Shown here: piece by piece, positions 16,539 through 25,625 of the stretch
Layout of the letters: each line of letters begins with the position of its first letter
How positions within the stretch are numbered: the first letter of the stretch is position 1
Assembly (NCBI RefSeq): GCF_002917925.1
Contig: NZ_PPFE01000001.1
Span: forward strand, 434,001-498,000
From: Roseovarius confluentis
GTDB taxonomy: Bacteria > Pseudomonadota > Alphaproteobacteria > Rhodobacterales > Rhodobacteraceae
Length of the DNA stretch: 64,000 bases
Direction: 5' to 3'
Position numbers and translations under genes: made by a program
The notes under the pieces: model-generated
Told to the model about the DNA's origin: nothing
The model's input: only the letters and a program-made list of their open reading frames with translations
Databases searched by the model: none

Positions 16539-17830
16539 TCCTCTGCGGGCCTCGCGATTGTGATCTGCGTCACATCGCAGTTACCCGCATGAAACGCTGC
16601 CGCACAAGAGGTCAGGTAAAAATTCCACATCCGTCGAAAGCGTTCGTCAAAGCCCATCTCGGCAATCTGCTCCCACTTTTCGTTGAACGTGTCGTGCCAG
16701 CGGCGCAGTGTCTGGCTGTAGCTTTCACCGAACTCGATGGATTGCCGGACGAGAAGGCCGGCTCTCTCGACTTGTGCCCTGAGGGCTGCGGGGCTGGGCA
16801 GCATGCCTCCCGGGAAAATGTACTTCTGGATAAAGTCGACATCCCTGCGATACGTCTCGAAACGCTCGTCACCCACGGTGATGATCTGAAGCGTCGCGTG
16901 CGCGCCGGGCTTCAGGCGGTCATGCACCGTGTCAAAGTAGACCGGCCAATACCGCTCGCCCACAGCCTCGAACATCTCGATACTGGCGATGCCGTCATAC
17001 AGCCCATCCTCGTCACGATAATCCTGAAGCTTGAATGTCACGAGTTCGGAAAGCCCCGCCTTTTCAATGCGCTCCTGGGCATACTTGAACTGCTCCTCGC
17101 TTATGGTCAGGCAGGTGACGCGTAGGCCTCGCTGGCCCGCCGCATATTCTGCGAACCCACCCCATCCGCAGCCGATCTCCAGCACATGGTCGCCCGCCGT
17201 CGCACCCATCTGATCGACCATCGAAGCGTATTTCGCCGTCTGCGCCGCTTCCAGACTCTCCTGTCCTGTCTCGAAGATGGCGCTGGAATAGGTCATGGTG
17301 TCGTCCAGCCAAAGCCGGTAAAAATCGTTGCCCAGATCGTAGTGATAGCTGATATTGCGCCGCGCCTGCTTGCGCGTGTTGCGCTGGAACCAGAAACGCA
17401 GCTTTTCGTAAAGCTCGACCAGCTTCTGCCCCGGATAGCCGTTGTACATGTCGTCATTGTCGCTGTTGACGAGGTCCATGAAGGCCTGAAGATCCGGCGT
17501 GGTCCACCATTTGTCGAGGTAGGCGTCGCAAAAGCCAAGATACCCCTCACGCAGCATCCGCGAGAACAGTTCGTCATTGTGAATGTCGATGCGCGCCACC
17601 GGCCCCGGGGCCGCCCCCTCGGCGCGGAACACCCGGCCATCGTCCAACCCGATGTCCAACCGGCCATGCTGAAGCGTCCGGGCCACCGCGAACATCCGGG
17701 AGAAATAGCGCGGAAGCCCGGTCTGGTCGTCAGTGTCAGTCAGAACGCTCTCGGTAACAGCAGACATCGTGGTGCCGCCATCCGGAGCTGTGACGCGGGC
17801 GGTGCCCAAAGGTGTTCTCATTGCTTTCAA
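16529..17830 (-). CDS. Cyclopropane-fatty-acyl-phospholipid synthase family methyltransferase
   Basis: A protein of up to 433 residues. The SAM-binding motif is VLEIGCGWGGFAEYA (about residues 213-227), preceded by the family signature NISYHYDLGNDFYRLWLD and MTYSSAIF, and followed by SIEMFEAVGERYW and QKYIFPGGMLPS. These are hallmarks of the CFA synthase family, which methylates or cyclopropanates unsaturated acyl chains of phospholipids at the membrane surface. The start is a TTG overlapping the photolyase stop; an ATG three codons later is an alternative and better-looking codon. It lies inside an overlapping run with photolyase and trgA. Whether the product is cyclopropane, methylated or furan fatty acids cannot be told from sequence. 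Confidence 0.9.
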   Translation of the reverse strand: MKAMRTPLGTARVTAPDGGTTMSAVTESVLTDTDDQTGLPRYFSRMFAVARTLQHGRLDIGLDDGRVFRAEGAAPGPVARIDIHNDELFSRMLREGYLGFCDAYLDKWWTTPDLQAFMDLVNSDNDDMYNGYPGQKLVELYEKLRFWFQRNTRKQARRNISYHYDLGNDFYRLWLDDTMTYSSAIFETGQESLEAAQTAKYASMVDQMGATAGDHVLEIGCGWGGFAEYAAGQRGLRVTCLTISEEQFKYAQERIEKAGLSELVTFKLQDYRDEDGLYDGIASIEMFEAVGERYWPVYFDTVHDRLKPGAHATLQIITVGDERFETYRRDVDFIQKYIFPGGMLPSPAALRAQVERAGLLVRQSIEFGESYSQTLRRWHDTFNEKWEQIAEMGFDERFRRMWNFYLTSCAAAFHAGNCDVTQITIARPAEECP

Positions 17831-19251
17831 AACGGTCTCGCTTCATACGCTTCCAATGCGCGTTGCCGGCCTTCGGAGAGGCCGATCACACGCTCAGGAT
17901 ACTCGTTATCGGGTTGAATGGTCCAACTGCGCGGCATTGCCTCGAAATAGCTCAGCGCGGTCTTGGTGGGCCGACTGTACCCCTCGGCGATCCAGCGGCG
18001 CCGATAGGCGCCATCGGGGTCGAACTTGTCCAGCTGTGTCTCGGGGTTGAAGACGCGGAAATAGGGGGTGGCGTCCGGGCCGCTGCCTGCTGCCCATTGC
18101 CACCCCATAGCGTTCGACGCAACGTCCCAGTCGGTCAGGCAGTCATCAAACCAGGCCTGTCCTACTTTCCAGTGAGTCATCAGATGCTTGGTCAGGTAAC
18201 TGGCGACGATCATCCGGGCCCGGTTGTGCATCTTGCCGGTCACGTACATCTCGCGCATGGCAGCATCGACAAAGGGCTCGCCGGTGCGGCCCTGCTTCCA
18301 TGCCTTGACCTCGGCGCGGCGCTCGTCTTCGTTCCAGGGGAACGAATCCCACTCCTCGCGCCAGTTGTCGTCCTTGATGCGTGGCGTGTGATAGATCAGG
18401 TGGTAGGCGAACTCGCGCCAGACCAGTTCCTGCAACCATGTCTCGGCACTCTTGCCGCCCCCTTCGTGAAGCGCGCGTTGCCCGGCGTGCCAGCATTGAG
18501 CCGGGGAAATTTCTCCATAGGTCAGGTTCTCGGAAAGGCCCGAGGTGCCATCCTCGGCGGGAAAATCACGGTTCTTCTTGTAGTCGCCAATGGCATGACC
18601 GGTGAACCAGCCCAGACGGCCATGTGCCGCCTTCTCGCCCACGCGCTGGTGCGGCAGGCAGACCTCTGCGCCACGGTCCATCGCCGTGCCCATCTTCCAG
18701 TCGTCCAGGGCCTCACTGTCGGGCCAACTATCCGGACCCGGAATTTTCGAGGGGGCCGACAAAGGCGCGGCGACATCGCGGTCGCGCACGGCGCGCCACA
18801 TCGGGGTATAGACCTTGTAGAACCCACCCGCCTTGGTTTCGACCGTCCACGGCTCGAAGAGCAGGTGGCCGGTGTGGCTTTCGGCCTCGATATCGATATC
18901 TTTCAGCGCCGTTTTCACTTGTTTGTCGCGCTCGATCGCGTCCGGGTCATAGGCGCGGGACCAAAACACCGCCCCTGCCCCGGTCTTGCGCGCAAGATCG
19001 AGCAGAATATCGGCGGGATTGCCTGAACGGAACACGATCCGGCTGCCCTTGTCGCGCAACCTTTTATCGAGATCGGCCAACGACAGTCCCAACCGCCATT
19101 TCGGCGCGGCGCCCAAATCATCGACCAGCTTGTCCCGTATGAAAACCGGGATCACCGGACCGCGGCGCTCGATCGCGGCAGTCAGGGCCGGATGGTCCGA
19201 CAGCCGCAGGTCACGGCGCAGCCAAAGGATGGTCGGTGTGGTGTCGGTCAT
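17827..19251 (-). CDS. phrB: Deoxyribodipyrimidine photolyase
   Basis: A 474-residue flavoprotein that uses blue light to split pyrimidine dimers in DNA. The start is set at the ATG at 19251 (MTDTTPTILWLRRDLRLSD); the frame extends back eight codons to a TTG. The N-terminal antenna domain has WLRRDLRLSDHPAL. The FAD domain is well kept: LSENLTYGEISP, then ETWLQELVWREFAYHL, GEPFVDAAMREMYVTGKMHN (substrate pocket and FAD contacts) and DWDVASNAMGWQWAAGSG. The FAD-binding tryptophans and the MHNRARM motif are all present. It heads the minus-strand run leading into cfa, trgA, trgB, cysK and mscS, suggesting shared expression with a membrane and oxidant stress group. Confidence 0.94.
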   Translation of the reverse strand: MTDTTPTILWLRRDLRLSDHPALTAAIERRGPVIPVFIRDKLVDDLGAAPKWRLGLSLADLDKRLRDKGSRIVFRSGNPADILLDLARKTGAGAVFWSRAYDPDAIERDKQVKTALKDIDIEAESHTGHLLFEPWTVETKAGGFYKVYTPMWRAVRDRDVAAPLSAPSKIPGPDSWPDSEALDDWKMGTAMDRGAEVCLPHQRVGEKAAHGRLGWFTGHAIGDYKKNRDFPAEDGTSGLSENLTYGEISPAQCWHAGQRALHEGGGKSAETWLQELVWREFAYHLIYHTPRIKDDNWREEWDSFPWNEDERRAEVKAWKQGRTGEPFVDAAMREMYVTGKMHNRARMIVASYLTKHLMTHWKVGQAWFDDCLTDWDVASNAMGWQWAAGSGPDATPYFRVFNPETQLDKFDPDGAYRRRWIAEGYSRPTKTALSYFEAMPRSWTIQPDNEYPERVIGLSEGRQRALEAYEARPF

Positions 19252-19305
19252 GTGCTCGATGCCCCCGGTCTTCAAGGGGCTATACGGCCTGCAAGTCCCC
19301 GTGGA

Positions 19306-20532
19306 TCAAAGACAAGTTTCCAAGGCTTCCAGAACGGAGTCGACCTCGGTCTTGTTCGTGTAGTGGACGAAGCTAAGCCGCAGCACGCCCTTGTCCAGAT
19401 CAATCCCCATCGCCTGCAAGGGGCGCGCACCGTAGAAATCACCACCGCCCGCCATGATCCCGTGTTCGGCCAGCCGCGCCGCCATCTCGGCCCCCGCTCC
19501 GGGCAGTTCCACGGCCACGGTGGGTGCCTTGAGGGAGGCATCGCGTGGGCCGATCAGGCGCAGGGTGTTCTTTTCGGCCAGGTAATCGAGCAAAGGTTGC
19601 AGCAGTTCGGTCTCGTGGCCGCGCATCAGGTCATGCACACCGCTTGTCCGCCCGGCCGCACTGCCTGTGATCCCGTGATGCTCTGCAAGCACATCGTAAT
19701 AGTCCGCCATCCCCGCGCAGGCGGCCACTTGCGCGTGATCCGGACCAGCGGGTGTGAACCGCTTGTAAAGGCTATCGGCGTTGAACCAATGCGCCTGGTT
19801 CGGCAATATCTGCCCAAGCTCGCGGCGGATGACCATCACGCCCTGGTGTGGGCCATAGGTCTTGTAGGCCGAGAAGAGGTAAATATCTGCCCCGAGATCG
19901 CCAACGTTGACGAAGCCGTGCGGCGCATATGACACCCCATCAACACAAACGAACGCTCCGGCAGCGTGGGCGGCGGCGGTGATCTCGACCACCGGATTGA
20001 CCGCCCCCACGATGTTGGAACAATGCGGAAAACAGACCAGACGCACGCGCTCGTCCAGAAGGTCTTCCAGGTCATCAAGGCGCAGAAGGCCCGTCTCGGG
20101 ATCAATCCGCCACTCACGCACTTCGATCCCCGCGTCCGCCAACCGCCGCCAGGGGCCGGAATTGGCCTCGTGATCCTGGTCAGTGACGATGATCGCATCG
20201 CCCGGTTTCATCCATTGGCGAAACGCCTGCGCCAGGACATAGGTGTTCTGCGTCGTGGAGGGCCCGAAACTCAGTTCGTCGGTCTCAACTGCAAGCATCG
20301 CGGCCAGGCGGGTGCGGGCCTCGTCCATCTCCTCGCCACCAAGGCGGCTGGCTTCATACGGACCGTAGGGCTGAACCTTGCGCTGGTGGTAGAAGCGCGT
20401 CAGCCGGTCGATCACCGGGGCGCACGTGTATGACCCGCCCGCATTTTCGAAGAATGCCTTTCCTTTCAGGCTGGGTTCCGCGAAGGCGGGAAACTGCGCC
20501 CGCACGAAATCGATGTCCAATGCCCCGCTCAT
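19306..20532 (-). CDS. Aminotransferase class V / cysteine desulfurase-like enzyme
   Basis: A 408-residue PLP enzyme of fold type I. The PLP lysine lies in SAYKTYGPHQG near residue 224, preceded by the aspartate motif FVCVDGVSYAPHG that contacts the pyridine nitrogen. The N-terminal FENAGGSYTCAPVIDRL and STTQNTYVLA are typical of the class V subfamily typified by the Vibrio protein VC1184, which resembles SufS/NifS and isopenicillin epimerase but lacks a proven substrate. The mobile cysteine loop of true desulfurases is not clearly present. It is a single gene, downstream of the BCCT terminator and 54 bases before the photolyase. Family firm, reaction unknown. Confidence 0.88.
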   Translation of the reverse strand: MSGALDIDFVRAQFPAFAEPSLKGKAFFENAGGSYTCAPVIDRLTRFYHQRKVQPYGPYEASRLGGEEMDEARTRLAAMLAVETDELSFGPSTTQNTYVLAQAFRQWMKPGDAIIVTDQDHEANSGPWRRLADAGIEVREWRIDPETGLLRLDDLEDLLDERVRLVCFPHCSNIVGAVNPVVEITAAAHAAGAFVCVDGVSYAPHGFVNVGDLGADIYLFSAYKTYGPHQGVMVIRRELGQILPNQAHWFNADSLYKRFTPAGPDHAQVAACAGMADYYDVLAEHHGITGSAAGRTSGVHDLMRGHETELLQPLLDYLAEKNTLRLIGPRDASLKAPTVAVELPGAGAEMAARLAEHGIMAGGGDFYGARPLQAMGIDLDKGVLRLSFVHYTNKTEVDSVLEALETCL

Positions 20533-20569
20533 TCCGGCTCTCCCTTCCGTTCGCGGGCACCAAACAGCA

Positions 20570-20602
20570 AAGCCCCCCGGGGTGCAAGAACCCGGGGGGC
20601 TT
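20570..20602 (-). terminator. Terminator after the BCCT gene
   Basis: AAGCCCCCCGGG and CCCGGGGGGCTT form a perfect 12-bp stem with a nine-base loop, followed on the minus strand by a short T-rich tract. It lies between the BCCT stop (20628) and the next gene's start (20532). Confidence 0.85.
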
Positions 20603-20627
20603 CATTGTGCCAGGTTTGTCGCTGCCT

Positions 20628-22334
20628 TCAGGCGCGTTTTTCCGACGCCAGGCCACGCCAGATCGCGTAGCACATGACCAGCAACACCAGCGTGAACGGC
20701 AGGCCGGTGGAGATCACCGCCGATTGTAGCGAAGCCAAGCCCCCGCCAATCAGCAACACGATCGCCACGGCGCCTTCAAAGATGCACCAGAACACGCGCT
20801 GTGCGACCGGCGCGTCGACCTTCCCGCCTGCGGTGATCGTGTCGATCACCAGCGAGCCCGAGTCCGACGAGGTGACGAAGAACACGATCACCAGGACGAT
20901 GCCGATCACCGAGGTGATCGTCGCCAGAGGCAATTGGTCCAGCATGTAGAACAGCTTCAGTTCCAGCGCCGCATCCTGTGCACCGGTATAGCCGTCGCTA
21001 ACCACCTGGTTCAGCGCTGTTCCGCCGAACACGGTCATCCAGAGGACGCAAACGATCGTCGGAATAATCAGCACGCAGGTCACGAACTCACGCACGGTGC
21101 GGCCGCGGCTGACGCGGGCGATGAACATGCCGACGAAGGGTGACCAGCTGATCCACCAGGCCCAGTAGAACGACGTCCAGCCCTGGCTGAAGTTCACGTC
21201 CTCACGCCCAACAGGGTTGGACAGGGCGAAGATGTTCGTCAGATAAGCCCAGATGCTGTCGAAGAACAAAGTGATCAGGAAGATCGGACCGCCAACGAAG
21301 AACACGAACAGCAGCAACAGGGCCGCAAGACCCATGTTGATCTCGGATAGGACCTTCACGCCGCCATCGAGCCCCCTAATCACCGAGACCAGAGCGACCG
21401 CGGTAATGGCCGAAATCAGAATCACCAGCAAAAGCGGATTGTTCTCGACGCCGCTTTCCTCGCTGTTGCCATAGGCAATGCCCAGGAACGACCGCGTGCC
21501 CTCTGCCGCGTCACCGCTGCCGAAGAGGTAGGTCAGGCCCGATGCCGTCTGCTCGGCGCCGAAGCCAAGCGAGGTGGCAAGGCCGAAGAGTGTTGCGAAC
21601 ACAGCCAGCGTGTCGATGATGTGGCCCGTCCAACCCCACACCCGGTCACCGAAGATCGGGTAAAAGGCCGAGCGCAGTGTCAACGGCAAGCCCTTGTTGT
21701 AAGAGAAAAGCGCCAGTGCCAGCGCCACAACCGCGTAGATCGCCCAAGGGTGCAAACCCCAGTGGAAAATCGTCGCTGCCATACCAAGGCGCTGTGCCGC
21801 CGCCTGGTCACCGCCCGCAGCCCCAAGTGGCGCCCAGTCGGTTCGAGCCCCCTCTTCCATCGAGGTGCCGCCCAGCGAGCTTGAGAAGTGGCTCATGGGT
21901 TCGGACACACCAAAGAACAGCAGCCCGATGCCCATGCCGGCAGCGAACAGCATCGCGAACCAGCCTATGTAGGAGTAGTCCGGCGTTGCATCTGTCCCGC
22001 CCAACCTGACGGAACCATAGGGCGTCACGATCAGAAGCAGGCAGAAAAGCACGAAAATGTTGGCCGCCCCCAAGAAGAACCAGTCGAACCCCTTGGTTAC
22101 GGCGCTGAAGAGCCAGTCGAACAAGCCCGAGGCCTGCTCTGGCAGCGCCAGCGCATAAAATACGAACGCCACGATGGAGAGTCCGGAAATCAGAAAGACC
22201 GGATTATGGATATCCAGGCCGAACGGCCCGATCTTGGTTTCAATGTTGTCCTGACCGATCTGATAATCGGTCTGGATGATATCCGAGGTGCCTTCCGGCT
22301 CCGGGATACCCTGGTTTGTTGTTTCATCGGCCAT
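20628..22334 (-). CDS. BCCT family betaine/choline/carnitine transporter
   Basis: A 568-residue inner-membrane transporter with about twelve helices. Family hallmarks are GMGIGLLFFGVSEP (the glycine-rich stretch of helix 3) and the tryptophan-rich segment FYWAWWISWSPFVGMFIARV of helix 8, which lines the trimethylammonium site, followed by SRGRTVREF. The first 40 residues are a hydrophilic cytoplasmic tail. It would take up glycine betaine or a similar trimethylated solute with Na+ or H+. GGAGG lies six bases before the start. A UspA-like gene lies 54 bases upstream in the same direction and probably shares its transcript. Its substrate fits the betaine and dimethylglycine enzymes encoded later in the window. 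Confidence 0.93.
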   Translation of the reverse strand: MADETTNQGIPEPEGTSDIIQTDYQIGQDNIETKIGPFGLDIHNPVFLISGLSIVAFVFYALALPEQASGLFDWLFSAVTKGFDWFFLGAANIFVLFCLLLIVTPYGSVRLGGTDATPDYSYIGWFAMLFAAGMGIGLLFFGVSEPMSHFSSSLGGTSMEEGARTDWAPLGAAGGDQAAAQRLGMAATIFHWGLHPWAIYAVVALALALFSYNKGLPLTLRSAFYPIFGDRVWGWTGHIIDTLAVFATLFGLATSLGFGAEQTASGLTYLFGSGDAAEGTRSFLGIAYGNSEESGVENNPLLLVILISAITAVALVSVIRGLDGGVKVLSEINMGLAALLLLFVFFVGGPIFLITLFFDSIWAYLTNIFALSNPVGREDVNFSQGWTSFYWAWWISWSPFVGMFIARVSRGRTVREFVTCVLIIPTIVCVLWMTVFGGTALNQVVSDGYTGAQDAALELKLFYMLDQLPLATITSVIGIVLVIVFFVTSSDSGSLVIDTITAGGKVDAPVAQRVFWCIFEGAVAIVLLIGGGLASLQSAVISTGLPFTLVLLVMCYAIWRGLASEKRA

Positions 22335-22388
22335 GCACGGCCTCCCTATATGAAGTCTTTTAGTGTCGATCGGAATTGAGCGGTTGGC

Positions 22389-22805
22389 TCAGGTCCGGAC
22401 CACCATCACGGAACATTTGGCGTGTTCGGCAATCTTGCCGCCATTCGACGGCCACACGTAATCCATGACGTTGGGTACGTGGCTGGCCATGATGACGAGG
22501 TCGGATCCGGTTTCGCTTACGGCCTTGAGCAGGATATCGTCGACATCGGAACTCGGGTCGTGGCTTACCAGAGAATCACCCGAAGCGCTGATACCGTAAG
22601 CCTCGCCCTGCTCTTTTGCGAATGCATCGAGCTTTTTCCCGTATTCCTCCGGCGTATGCGCGGTTGAACTGGGCGTGGTCGTGGTAACCCCGACATAGAC
22701 CACTTCGGCGTTATAATATTTGGCCAGGTCGCCTGTACACTTGAGCGCCTTTTCAAGACGATCCTTGTGAGCCAAGTCAACCGGGGCCATGATCTTGTTG
22801 AACAT
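22389..22805 (-). CDS. Universal stress protein (UspA family)
   Basis: A 138-residue single-domain Usp protein: KIMAPVDLAHKD at the start of strand 1, then VVYVGVTTT, DLVIMASHVPN and the final strand CSVMVVRT. The usual ATP-binding G-2x-G-9x-G(S/T) loop after the fourth strand is only partly kept (SHVPNVMDYVWPSNGGK), so nucleotide binding may be weak or altered. The start follows AGGAGGG. It is encoded just upstream of the BCCT transporter; a Usp protein is also linked with the ectoine transporter TeaABC (TeaD) in Halomonas, so a regulatory role on this transporter is reasonable but inferred. Confidence 0.88.
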   Translation of the reverse strand: MFNKIMAPVDLAHKDRLEKALKCTGDLAKYYNAEVVYVGVTTTTPSSTAHTPEEYGKKLDAFAKEQGEAYGISASGDSLVSHDPSSDVDDILLKAVSETGSDLVIMASHVPNVMDYVWPSNGGKIAEHAKCSVMVVRT

Positions 22806-23096
22806 GTCAGTCCCTCCTGTAGCGCGCCATTTGATGGCTCTTTTTGGCCACGCGCCGGGTTTGAGGGGGCCACGGATAACCCGTCTAAATCCCCCCGTGT
22901 GCTTCAGCCTAACGCGTTTGGACCCCGGGCTTCAATGAAATGCGGCTGAATTCCGAGCGCAAACGACATCCAGACGTTGCGCGACGGGGCGTAAGGCTGG
23001 CGATCAACGCGTCAAACCTTGCAAAAACTGCCTGTTTCACAGCCGGTTTCGCCGGAGATTCGCATAATTTACTGGCCGTGCCGAGACTTGATCCCA
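22806..23096. other. Gene-free stretch before ssrA
   Basis: About 290 bases between the Usp gene start and the ssrA promoter; they hold the Usp/BCCT promoter on the minus strand. No gene is supported. Confidence 0.5.
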
Positions 23097-23124
23097 TTGC
23101 AATTTTCGGAGCCTCACTTATATT
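23097..23124 (+). promoter_or_regulatory. Likely ssrA promoter
   Basis: TTGCAA (23097-23102) and TATATT (23119-23124) are separated by 16 bases, a reasonable sigma-70 type pair. Transcription would start near 23131, at the GTCC-ttcg-GGAC hairpin that opens the tmRNA precursor. Confidence 0.5.
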
Positions 23125-23130
23125 TGAGGT

Positions 23131-23448
23131 GTCCTTCGGGACTATGGACATAAACGCGCTCGTAATAAGCGGATCGGACCCGGGGGCGGTACCCGGCGGC
23201 TCCACCAATCACCCGTCGTTGGAGGGATATGGGGCCGAAACAGGATCGACGAACGTCTAAAGGGGTTAGCTTTGTCCCGGTGAGATACCACCGTTATCGG
23301 TTCACTAAGCATAATTGCCAACGACAATAATGCTCCGGCAGCAATGGCCGCGTAAGCGGTCGGAGTAGCCGACTCTTAAGCCCTGGCCTCTAGCAAGGTC
23401 AGGCGGGGTTCGCAGGCACCTGGCAACAGAAGCCTGCACTTTCATTTT
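23131..23448 (+). ncRNA. ssrA: Circularly permuted tmRNA (two-piece)
   Basis: The gene is permuted: the acceptor piece comes first and ends ...CGGCTCC-A-CCA at 23207; a 23-base spacer (23208-23230) is then removed; the coding piece starts GGGGCCGAAACAGGATCGAC at 23231. GGGGCCG (23231-23237) pairs with CGGCTCC (23197-23203) over seven bases, rebuilding the tRNA-like acceptor stem. The T-arm is CCGGG-ggcggta-CCCGG (23180-23196). The tag reading frame 23317-23355 encodes ANDNNAPAAMAA and a TAA; with the charged alanine the tag is AANDNNAPAAMAA. A GCAGGC/GCCTGC hairpin (23412-23437) with a T-rich tail ends the gene. tmRNA rescues stalled ribosomes and tags their products for ClpXP. The exact 5' and 3' ends are inferred. 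Confidence 0.95.
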
Positions 23449-23504
23449 ACCGGGTAAGTAGAAAAGGTGCCATCGGCGCCAAGGAAACGTACGAAGTGTG
23501 CCGT

Positions 23505-23942
23505 TTAATCGAACTCTCGATGCGCCGTCTGAACGAGTTCATGAAGTTCCCCACGTTGCCTGCTCAGAAGTGCTATCTCGCCTTCGTCCCGCGCAGCCGT
23601 GATGGCCGCGTCATACAGTGACAGGATGCGTTCCTCGCCCTTGATCACAGAATTAAGAACGTCTTCGTCCAAGTCATCAAAGACCGCACGGGTCTTGATG
23701 ACAATGCGCTGCACTGTGGAAAAGAAACTGCCATCCTCATCCGGGACGCATCCGTGTTTTCGCAGCCGCGCGGCTAGTTCTGCCTCGTGCGCCGTGTGAG
23801 CGGCACTGAATTTCTCCATGAGCGGACGAACACCGGGCTCGGCCCTCTCGAGTATCTCATCATATCCTGCCAGCGTGTCCTTGATCCGCACCTGAAGTTT
23901 GGCCAGTGCGTCGCGATATTCGGCAGACGTGGTGAGCGTCAT
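23505..23942 (-). CDS. PA2169/DUF2383 family four-helix-bundle protein
   Basis: A 145-residue protein. The start at 23942 is set by AGGAG eight bases upstream (MTLTTSAEYRDAL); the frame is open much further back but that part is not protein-like. The sequence is a long amphipathic four-helix pattern (LAKLQVRIKDTLAGYDEILERA, MEKFSAAHTAHEAELAARL, VIKGEERILSLYDAAITAA), as in the ferritin-like DUF2383 family. Members often carry a C-terminal helix with EL-H motifs, here LHELVQTAHREFD. Function is unknown; stress association is commonly assumed. It stands alone, convergent with ssrA. Confidence 0.85.
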   Translation of the reverse strand: MTLTTSAEYRDALAKLQVRIKDTLAGYDEILERAEPGVRPLMEKFSAAHTAHEAELAARLRKHGCVPDEDGSFFSTVQRIVIKTRAVFDDLDEDVLNSVIKGEERILSLYDAAITAARDEGEIALLSRQRGELHELVQTAHREFD

Positions 23943-24319
23943 AAAATAAACTCCTTGAACAGTGTTTAACGCGCGAACGGCACGTGCTGTTCCAATGCGC
24001 ATTGACAGACGGCACAAGGCTGGACACGCATAGGTATGGGCGAATGTGCGACCACTCCGTGATGTTTTGGCCCAAAGTCGCATCCACTGGACGTTGCGCA
24101 ATCTCGGCAACGCTGTCAGCAAAGGATGTGCCATACCCCCACCCGACGGAATAATCGTACCCCAACTCGACCGCCTGATCGGAACGCAGGACTGTCACGT
24201 CAGTTTCGCAACTATCATGGACAGTTGAGGGCCGGGATAGCGGCGTATGATGCGCTGTACCGATGGGCCCGGGGCGGGTATGACGAAGGCCATGACTGGA
24301 CAGTGACGCGGGATGCGCG
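23943..24319. other. Gene-free stretch
   Basis: About 375 bases between the divergent DUF2383 and chrA genes, expected to hold both promoters. No conserved gene or RNA could be recognised. Confidence 0.45.
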
Positions 24320-25564
24320 ATGACGGTATCGCTTAAAAAGATGTTCCGCGTGTTCGGGCGGATCGGGATACTGTCCTTCGGCGGCCCTGCCGCGCAGATC
24401 TCCCTGATGCAGACCGAGTTGGTGGACCGGCACAAATGGCTGACCGAAAGCCAATTCCTTCAGGCGCTGTCCTTTTGCATGCTTCTGCCCGGTCCCGAGG
24501 CAATGCAGCTTGCCACCTATGCCGGATGGAAGCTGCGCGGCGTCAGAGGCGGCCTTTTGGCCGGACTGCTTTTCGTACTGCCCGGTGCAGTGGTGATCTT
24601 TGCGCTGGCGTTCGGGTACGCCTATTTCGGCCAGATGCCAGTGGTTCAGACCGTGTTCGCGGGCATCAAGGCGGCGGTGGTGGTGATCGTGTTCCAAGCG
24701 CTCTACAAGCTCGCACGCCGTGCGCTTCGGGGCGGACTGGCCCTGACGCTCGCGCTGGGGTCTTTCATGGCGATCTTTCTCTTCTCGGTGCCCTTCCCTG
24801 CCATCATCGGAATGGCCGCCGTCATAGGGCTGGTCTCGGTGCGGACCGGCGCCACAGATGACCCGCCCGTGCCGGTCGTAACACGGGCTGGCACGGTGCG
24901 CACGGTGGTGATATGGGGCGCGATTTGGGCCGCCCCTTTGCTGACTCTCTGGGCGCTCGACGCGACCCTACTGTTGCAGCTCGGTCTGTTCTTTTCCAAG
25001 CTCGCGGTGGTCACCTTCGGCGGCGCCTATGCCGTTCTGGCCTACATGACGCAGGAAATTGTCCAGTCCTATGGCTGGCTCAACACAGACCAGATGATCG
25101 ACGCACTTGGCCTTGCGGAAACGACGCCGGGACCATTGATCCTTGTGACTCAGTTCGCGGGTTTCATGACGGGTTTCTCGCAAGGTGGTCCGGGCCTTGC
25201 AATGGTCGCGGCGTCGGTCACGCTTTGGGTCACTTTCGTACCGTGCTTTTTGTGGATCTTCGCCGCCGCGCCCTATGTCGAGGCGCTGCTGGCCCGGCCC
25301 CGGCTTAAAGGGGCTTTTGACGCCATTTCAGCCAGCGTGGCGGGCGTGATCCTCAATCTCGCCGTCTGGTTTACCCTGCACGTATTGTTCACCGATGTCG
25401 GCAAGGGAGCCATAGCGCCGGCGCTGCGCCTCGACAGTTTCTCTGTGCAGAACGCCTCGCTCGTACTGCTTGCCGTTTTCATCTACCTAGGATTGCGTGT
25501 GCCCATGGTCTCCGGGCTTGCCGTCATGGCGCTGCTGGCGTGGGGCATTGATTTGCTGGTCTAA
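24320..25564 (+). CDS. chrA: Chromate transporter, two-domain
   Basis: A 414-residue membrane protein with two homologous CHR halves in one chain. Half one starts FGRIGILSFGGPAAQISL and contains LPGPEAMQLATYAG; half two starts LAVVTFGGAYAVLAYM and contains LAETTPGPLILVTQFAGF. The paired FGG and PGP motifs are diagnostic. Long-chain CHR proteins export chromate, probably as antiporters in the inner membrane, though many members may act on sulfate or other anions. The ribosome site is weak. It is followed by sspB after 61 bases. Confidence 0.92.
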   Translation: MTVSLKKMFRVFGRIGILSFGGPAAQISLMQTELVDRHKWLTESQFLQALSFCMLLPGPEAMQLATYAGWKLRGVRGGLLAGLLFVLPGAVVIFALAFGYAYFGQMPVVQTVFAGIKAAVVVIVFQALYKLARRALRGGLALTLALGSFMAIFLFSVPFPAIIGMAAVIGLVSVRTGATDDPPVPVVTRAGTVRTVVIWGAIWAAPLLTLWALDATLLLQLGLFFSKLAVVTFGGAYAVLAYMTQEIVQSYGWLNTDQMIDALGLAETTPGPLILVTQFAGFMTGFSQGGPGLAMVAASVTLWVTFVPCFLWIFAAAPYVEALLARPRLKGAFDAISASVAGVILNLAVWFTLHVLFTDVGKGAIAPALRLDSFSVQNASLVLLAVFIYLGLRVPMVSGLAVMALLAWGIDLLV

Positions 25565-25625
25565 GCTGCGCGGCCTCTTTTGTTTTGCTTCGAATCCCTT
25601 ATTGTGAAAATCGAAAGGTTCGGGG

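Noticed and set aside
22909..23208. A 99-codon minus-strand frame starting MVEPPGTAPGSD
   Set aside because: It lies over the ssrA acceptor piece; this peptide is the reverse translation of the tRNA-like end of tmRNA and not a gene.
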